From positions 85,458,501-85,522,500 of the forward strand of contig CM066734.1 in NCBI GenBank assembly GCA_033961575.1: DNA of 64,000 nt, given 5' to 3'. Below the pieces are notes generated by a model. That model had not been told where the DNA came from. It was given only the letters and a program-made list of their open reading frames with translations, and did not search any database. The position numbers and the translations under genes are program-made. The stretch is from Aselliscus stoliczkanus. Taxonomy: Eukaryota > Chordata > Mammalia > Chiroptera > Hipposideridae. This document shows, piece by piece, positions 58,800 to 64,000 of this stretch (within the stretch, counting starts at the first letter, position 1; every line of letters starts with the position of its first letter).

Positions 58800-59820
58800 C
58801 ACCTATACTTTCTTTCAGGTAGTCTAATCCATCCCAGCCCAGCTTTTCTGCTGAGCTCCAGGCTCATGCATTACCTAATTAATCTCTACTTGGATGTCTA
58901 ACAGGCATCTCAATATCAACATGGCCAAACCAGAAACACTGACTTTGTCCAATGCTCCAGAATTCCTGCTTCTACAATTCTTTCCTATTAGGCACCAAAA
59001 TAAAGACTAGTCTTATTTTTAACTAATTTTTAACTCTTTCATTATAACCAGATTTCAATCTAAAAGCAAGTCGTATTGATTGTATCATAATATGTAAACT
59101 GAACTCAAGAGCTTTTATTTCCAGCGCTACTACTCTGAGCCAAGCCACCACCATCTTTCTTCTGGATTACTGCATCAGCCTCCTGACTGGTTTCCCCACA
59201 TCCCATCATAACGGGTATTTCGTTCTCTTCACAGCATCTAGAATGATAACTTTAAAGAGATTATCAGATTTTGTCATCTCATGATTAAAACCTTGCAAAG
59301 ATTTCTAAGAATGAGCTAGCATAAAATATAGTCTCCTTACAATGACTTGTGAGGTCCTTTCACTATCTTAGTATTCACTCTTTGCATTATTTCCCTCATT
59401 GGTTACATATCATTTACATTGGCTTCTTTCTGGTTTTCAGTCACTCCCTAAGCTTATTCTTGTCTCAAGGATTTATACTGGCTGCTCCTCCTACTTGGAG
59501 CTTCTGTCCCTCAGACTGTGACATGGCTGCCTATTTCCTATCATGCAGGTCTCAGTCCAACTGTCTCTTCTCTCAGAGGCTTTCCCTAAGCAGGTAAGTC
59601 TCAATCAGTCACTATCACATTAGTTTCATCTAGTTATGTATTAATATCTGGAAAGGATCTTATTTATTTACATCGTCTGTCTTCCCCAACTACAACATGA
59701 ATTTCCTACAATAAGGGCTTTTTAAATTTACCTGTGTACATCCAACTTTTAAAATTTTGTGTGGAATATGGAAGGAATTCAATTAATATTTGTTGAGTGA
59801 CTTGACTAAATGTAAAGTTG
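58800..59820 (+). repeat. L2 fragment, about 1 kb
   Basis: TTGGATGTCTAACAGGCATC, ATGGCCAAACCAGAAACACT, GGATTACTGCATCAGCCTCC, CTTACAATGACTTGTGAGGT and the terminal AATTAATATTTGTTGAGTGA follow L2 from inside the 3' UTR to its end. Confidence 0.82.
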
Positions 59821-61615
59821 AAGATGTGGCCCAAAGGATTAAATACTGTTTATAAAACTTCTCTTAGCCTCATAATTAACATTATATTTTAGCTGAGACT
59901 AGAAGCTGGGGATATCTTGCACTGAAGAGCCACCAGTGGAAAACTCTTACAATAAAAAGTGCAAATTGACAGTGATGGGTTGAAGAATCATTGCAGCGGC
60001 TTCCTGATGGGGTCCCATTTGTATTCATTAAAAAAAAAAAGCTAAGGTATTATTGAAGATGGCAAACAATTGCTATATAAACTTGTGAGCTTGCTGAAGC
60101 AAATCAGAAGACTTCAGATGGGATGAAAGAATTTCATAAGGCCTTACATTATTCTCTGAACTTAGGAAGAAAGACAGTTGAATTCAATTTATAGAAGAAA
60201 ATAAAAACAGGATAACATTTTTGTTCAGAAGCAGTATATGCTAATTGAATAAGAAATAATACTGACCATGTCTGAATCTAAAATATGGCTAAACCAAATA
60301 TCTGGTCTCAATACCTGAAAGGTAACAATGTGATTTGGTAAGTCTCATTTTATTATTAATTGCTGACGTGAGACATAGATCAATGAATTCAAATAGTTTC
60401 CCCTTTCTATTCCCATTACCCATGATTCATAGCAAATTAAAACCTGGTAGGGCCCTTGTAAATATCTTTTAAATTATAAAGACTTAGTGGATTTAAAGGT
60501 CTGAGCTAGTTTTCTCAAAAGGCTTAAGAGGAGGATAACAGAGTTCTTGATTAGAGATGGAGAGATTTATGAAAACAGGAAAAATTACAGGTCTAGAAAC
60601 TTAGAGGTCTTACTCTGGAAGTTCACAATTATTTTGATAGAACATAATAAATGATGACTTGAGGAGGAAGATAGTTGGTACAAATCTATATACCTTCCTG
60701 GGAGGGTGAATCATACAGGGAGGGTTCTCCAGTCCTGGGGCCAGAGCTTATTGACTTAGATTGTATATGAAATAAGATTCTTATTTAGTAAGTGTGTTAT
60801 TTACTTTTTCATTTTTTCCAGACAGAATGGAGTGCAAGTGAGAGGAATTATATAGGTCAGCAATTAAGTCCTGGAGGAATACACAACCCTGGAAGTATTA
60901 GGTAGATCTAGGGTCGCATAGGCCTATGTGACTTATCAGGGAAGGGAGGAGACTAAGTAGGCAGAATTGGTCTGAGCTGGCAGACAGAGCCTGAGAAGGC
61001 AGAATGGGAGCGCTGAGTGTGCAGCAGCACCGAGACCTGAGAGCACCAGAGAGCATCAGTGGCCCGCCTCCCCCCCGCTCTGTATCCTGCCTAGATATGG
61101 GCTTGCCCTCAACTGGACATGTACCACAAAGAGGCCAGGGGATGGAAGGGGAATCCAAGCCCCAATGAACTCAAATGGGCGAGTCATTTAAAGTATCTTC
61201 TTGGGATCAAGGATGGATTAATTAAATGGTTATTTGTTTAAAAATGGAAATTTTGGCTTACTACTTTGTATAGTCAACAAATATTTCATGAGTTCCTTCT
61301 CTGGACCCAGTCCCATGCTAACCACAGGAAGTGTAGCCTGCATCTGTATCTGCAGTCCCTTATTCCTGAGGCCAGTGGGTGTATGCAGTGTCAAGACGGT
61401 CATATTTTACAATGAACAACAACAACAAAAAAGCCACAGGTGCTAATTTCCCTAGATTCCCCAGCCAAAATGAATTTCTCCTGCTGCTAAACTTTCACAG
61501 CTTTCTAATTACTTATAGCTTTCTCCCTCTAACTAGATATTACTGATTTGACTATTAGTTCCTTTAGAATAGGATTATTGCTTATTTCAGTTTTGTGTCA
61601 CCTAGAGTGTATATG

Positions 61616-61620
<5 letters not shown>

Positions 61621-61655
<35 letters not shown>

Positions 61656-61660
61656 ATACA
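61621..61660. repeat. (CA)n microsatellite
   Basis: Fifteen CA units then TACACATACA. It lies directly before one copy of the local duplication at 61665. Confidence 0.95.
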
Positions 61661-61664
61661 GAGA

Positions 61665-61776
61665 GGCTGCACAAGAGTTGGGACTCTTCTCCATTTACTA
61701 GACTCTAGGATGGTGATAGAGAAGTTGTCCTTTAAGCATTTCAGCTACTAAGATAACACTCTCATCACTTAAAAAA
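61665..61776 (+). repeat. Local duplication, copy 1
   Basis: GGCTGCACAAGAGTTGGGAC through GATAACACTCTCATCACTTA aligns with 63038-63147, with scattered substitutions and small gaps. The origin (segmental duplication or unnamed repeat) is unknown. Confidence 0.85.
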
Positions 61777-61779
61777 AAA

Positions 61780-61816
<37 letters not shown>

Positions 61817-61822
61817 TACACA
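61771..61822. repeat. Poly(A)-(TA)n-(CA)n compound microsatellite
   Basis: Ten A, then ten TA units, then about ten CA units, immediately after the local duplication ends. Confidence 0.95.
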
Positions 61823-62024
61823 AGCATAAAGCATATAGATAAAACATATAAAATAATGAATGTATTCAATATATGGGGAGATATATTAAAGTAGTATAAT
61901 TGAGAGCTATGAAATTGAGTGATAATTATTTTCTTTTTGATTTCATCTGTATTTTTAAAATTATGTACAAGGATCATATCTTACATAACATACACCATAA
62001 AAGTTACTTAAAAAAACAAAGTAA

Positions 62025-62141
62025 GGGCCTGCCGAGTGGCGTGGTGGTTAAGCGCTGGCTTGGGAAGCCAGCAGCCCTGGTTCGGGTCCCACATATGAGG
62101 GCCAGTGACACTGCCCTCAAAAAACAAAACAAAATAAAAAC
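62025..62141 (+). mobile_element. tRNA-derived SINE, head-only subfamily B
   Basis: The head GGGCCTGCCGAGTGGCGTGG, GTGGTTAAGCGCTGGC, GGTTCGGGTCCCACATATGA and the end CAGTGACACTGCCCTC are followed by an A-rich (AAAAC)n tail. The duplication AAAAACAAAGTAA is at 62012-62024 and 62142-62154. Confidence 0.9.
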
Positions 62142-63037
62142 AAAAACAAAGTAACACATTGGAACAGCAAGTGTATATTTCAATTATTAAGTAAGATTAT
62201 ATTAAGGTCTGTACACATGGAGTTTTTTTTTTTCATTGTTTTGGTCTGAATAAACAATGAAAGTTACAAATATGTATTCAGATCTGACATAAAGCTCTAA
62301 AGAAAAAAGAGTTTTCTCTAAGTTCTGACCTGTTAACTTGAAATTGAGATCTATATACAATTATATCATTTTAAGGATATAGGGAAAAAAATCCATAATT
62401 CTATCCATCATCCAATTCTTAGAAAACAGGAAGAGTCAAGAAAAGTTTGGTTTCTGGGAAACAGCTGACTCCATATTTGTTCTAAGAAATGTGTCTCATT
62501 TGCAGAGATGGTAATACAAGTTGAGAGTTGGAGTATAAAAACTATAATTTTATTAAATGATAGTGATCGCATTTAGGAAATGTTTGTTTTGAGATAAAAA
62601 TAATTAAAAACATATTACAGTGCTTGATTGAAGACAGGACTAAACAGGGCTAAAAAGGACTAAACAACCAGACTTCTATGTCAGCATGCTACCGATGTCA
62701 GTCCCATTGGAATCTAATTTGAGATGCCAAGCTACTACTATTCTATTGCATATTTGCACCATGCTAATGCCATGTGTGTTATTCTCCCCAGAGTGCCTTC
62801 AGGGGAGTGAGGAAAGCAGGAGCAGTAGGAGAAGTGACTAGCTTTAAGCCATGTAAGGACTCAACACATCTTGCCAGAATTTAGTCTGGGAGGGAGCTGC
62901 TCAGTCTGCCAACAGCATCTTCTGGAATTGCTGCTGTAGTATAGCTCATGGATTTTCTATTTCATCTGAGTTTCCAAGAAGAGATTCTAAGGTTAACGTC
63001 ACAAGAATCTTGACTCATTTTTTTCTGTTCACATATG

Positions 63038-63147
63038 GGCTGCAAAAGAATTGGGACACCATTCTCCACTTACTAGTTTCCGGGACGATGATAGAGAAGT
63101 TGTTCTTCAACCATTTCAGCTCTAAGATAACACTCTCATCACTTAAA
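63038..63147 (+). repeat. Local duplication, copy 2
   Basis: GGCTGCAAAAGAATTGGGAC through GATAACACTCTCATCACTTA; direct orientation relative to copy 1, about 1.37 kb away. Confidence 0.85.
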
Positions 63148-63628
63148 AAGGAGACACTTTCAGATTCAACTACTGAAAGCAGTAGTGTGAGTTTCGTACT
63201 TGAGATGCTGTGATGAAGTGATGAAATCTCTGTATTTGATGGCTTTGAAAGACATAAGACTAATTTTTGCAACAAAGCCGAATTCTTTCTAACTCTAGAC
63301 TCCAGTGCAAAGAGAGAATCCAGAAAACGTCCTTTCTCAGAGGTTGAACACTTGAATATTTTTAAACATATAAACTTTTATATAAAGTCCATGTATCTCT
63401 AACAATCCTAAATTCCCTATCTGCATTGTAATCAATGAATCTATGCAAGTAAATTGACTGTTAGCATTAGATTTCTATTTCAATTAAATGTATAGGAAGC
63501 TTCTTATTTTAAGAAGTTAAAACAAATATCAGATATAAATCTTTGAATTACATATTAAAAAGACATGTTATATACATGTTATACTATTTTAAATATAATT
63601 GGAAAAGTTAATTTTTTCTTAATTACTA

Positions 63629-63629
<1 letters not shown>

Positions 63630-63669
<40 letters not shown>
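63630..63669. repeat. (CT)n microsatellite
   Basis: About 19 CT units with one T interruption at 63651. Confidence 0.95.
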
Positions 63670-64000
63670 CCAAAACATTTAATAGTTTATCATAAAATGT
63701 TATATGCATTAGGAATAGAAAAACACATGTATACTAAAATAGATTTTAAACAGGAAGATTTACCCCATTATGTGGTTAAATAAATTAATGTCAAATTAAT
63801 CTCAGATATGGTCAAGTAGATTTATCTCAATTGGGGCTACTAGGCATTGTCTAGACATATATCTATTAGGAAATATAAAAATCAAATAACTTGGTTTAAG
63901 AAGTTCTAACAATATCTATTCGGCATAAAGGTATACTTCCTCTTTTAAAAACTGTTTAGTGAAGACCAGTATTATAATTTATTCTAAACAGATTTGATTC

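Larger units (their letters stand above)
54191..64000. other. Region upstream of the first recognised RASSF6 coding exon
   Basis: This should contain either more 5' intron or the first exon and promoter. I searched the minus strand for an exon ending in phase 2 with a start codon and found none that resembles the human long-isoform N-terminus. A moderately GC-rich spot at about 60960-61090 has no clear CpG-island character. Repeats are listed separately; 55.2-57.0, 59.85-60.9 and 62.2-63.0 kb hold nothing I can name. Confidence 0.55.

Noticed and set aside
60898..61158. Minus-strand ORF as the missing RASSF6 first exon
   Set aside because: The peptide does not resemble the human long-isoform N-terminus, and no donor in phase 2 could be placed convincingly.
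29866..63669. CRISPR arrays or phage-like systems
   Set aside because: All short-period repeats are microsatellites without spacers, and the sequence is vertebrate nuclear DNA.

Overview
The window is AT-rich nuclear DNA from a placental mammal. The evidence is spliced exons with GT-AG borders, MIR, L2 and L1 remnants, MER5A-like, Tigger-like and mariner-like transposon fossils, and many microsatellites. tRNA-derived SINEs with heads such as GGCCGGCCGAGTGGCGC, together with a laurasiatherian-style L1 3' end, suggest a bat. That species call is inference from remembered repeat families and is only moderately secure. There are no bacterial-type operons, CRISPR arrays or phage genes.

The only protein-coding gene I can support is RASSF6 (Ras association domain family member 6), on the minus strand from about 54150 to 15520. 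Eleven coding exons, including one of 19 nt, join in frame to 1008 nt: 335 codons plus a stop. From the ATG used here, that equals the length of the human protein counted from the matching methionine, as I recall it. The order is a short N-terminal part (54 and 37 kb), a conserved central segment (32.9 to 26.1 kb), the RA domain (26 to 15.9 kb) and the C-terminal SARAH helix (15.8 to 15.5 kb). The last three exons lie within 500 bp, separated by introns of 103 and 101 bp. No frameshift or premature stop is seen, so the gene looks intact.

Region by region: 1-15.5 kb is the 3' flank of RASSF6 (L1 ORF2 fragment, SINEs, MaLR-like LTR, MIR/L2, an unassigned GC-richer block at 12.8-13.8 kb). From 15.5 to 54.2 kb is the gene, with repeat-filled introns; the largest, 37.05-54.09 kb, is packed with L2 fragments, one of them split by a Tigger-like element. 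From 54.2 to 64 kb is the 5' side of the first recognised coding exon. It holds two long SINEs in inverted orientation, L2 and microsatellites. I could not find an upstream first exon or promoter there.

I found no convincing undescribed biological system. The most useful leads are splicing details of RASSF6 (a 19-nt microexon, a NAGNAG acceptor, T-tract acceptors, a changed start codon), two SINE groups with clear target-site duplications, a fold-back mariner-like element between CA and GT arrays, and a 110-bp local duplication near 61.7 and 63.1 kb.
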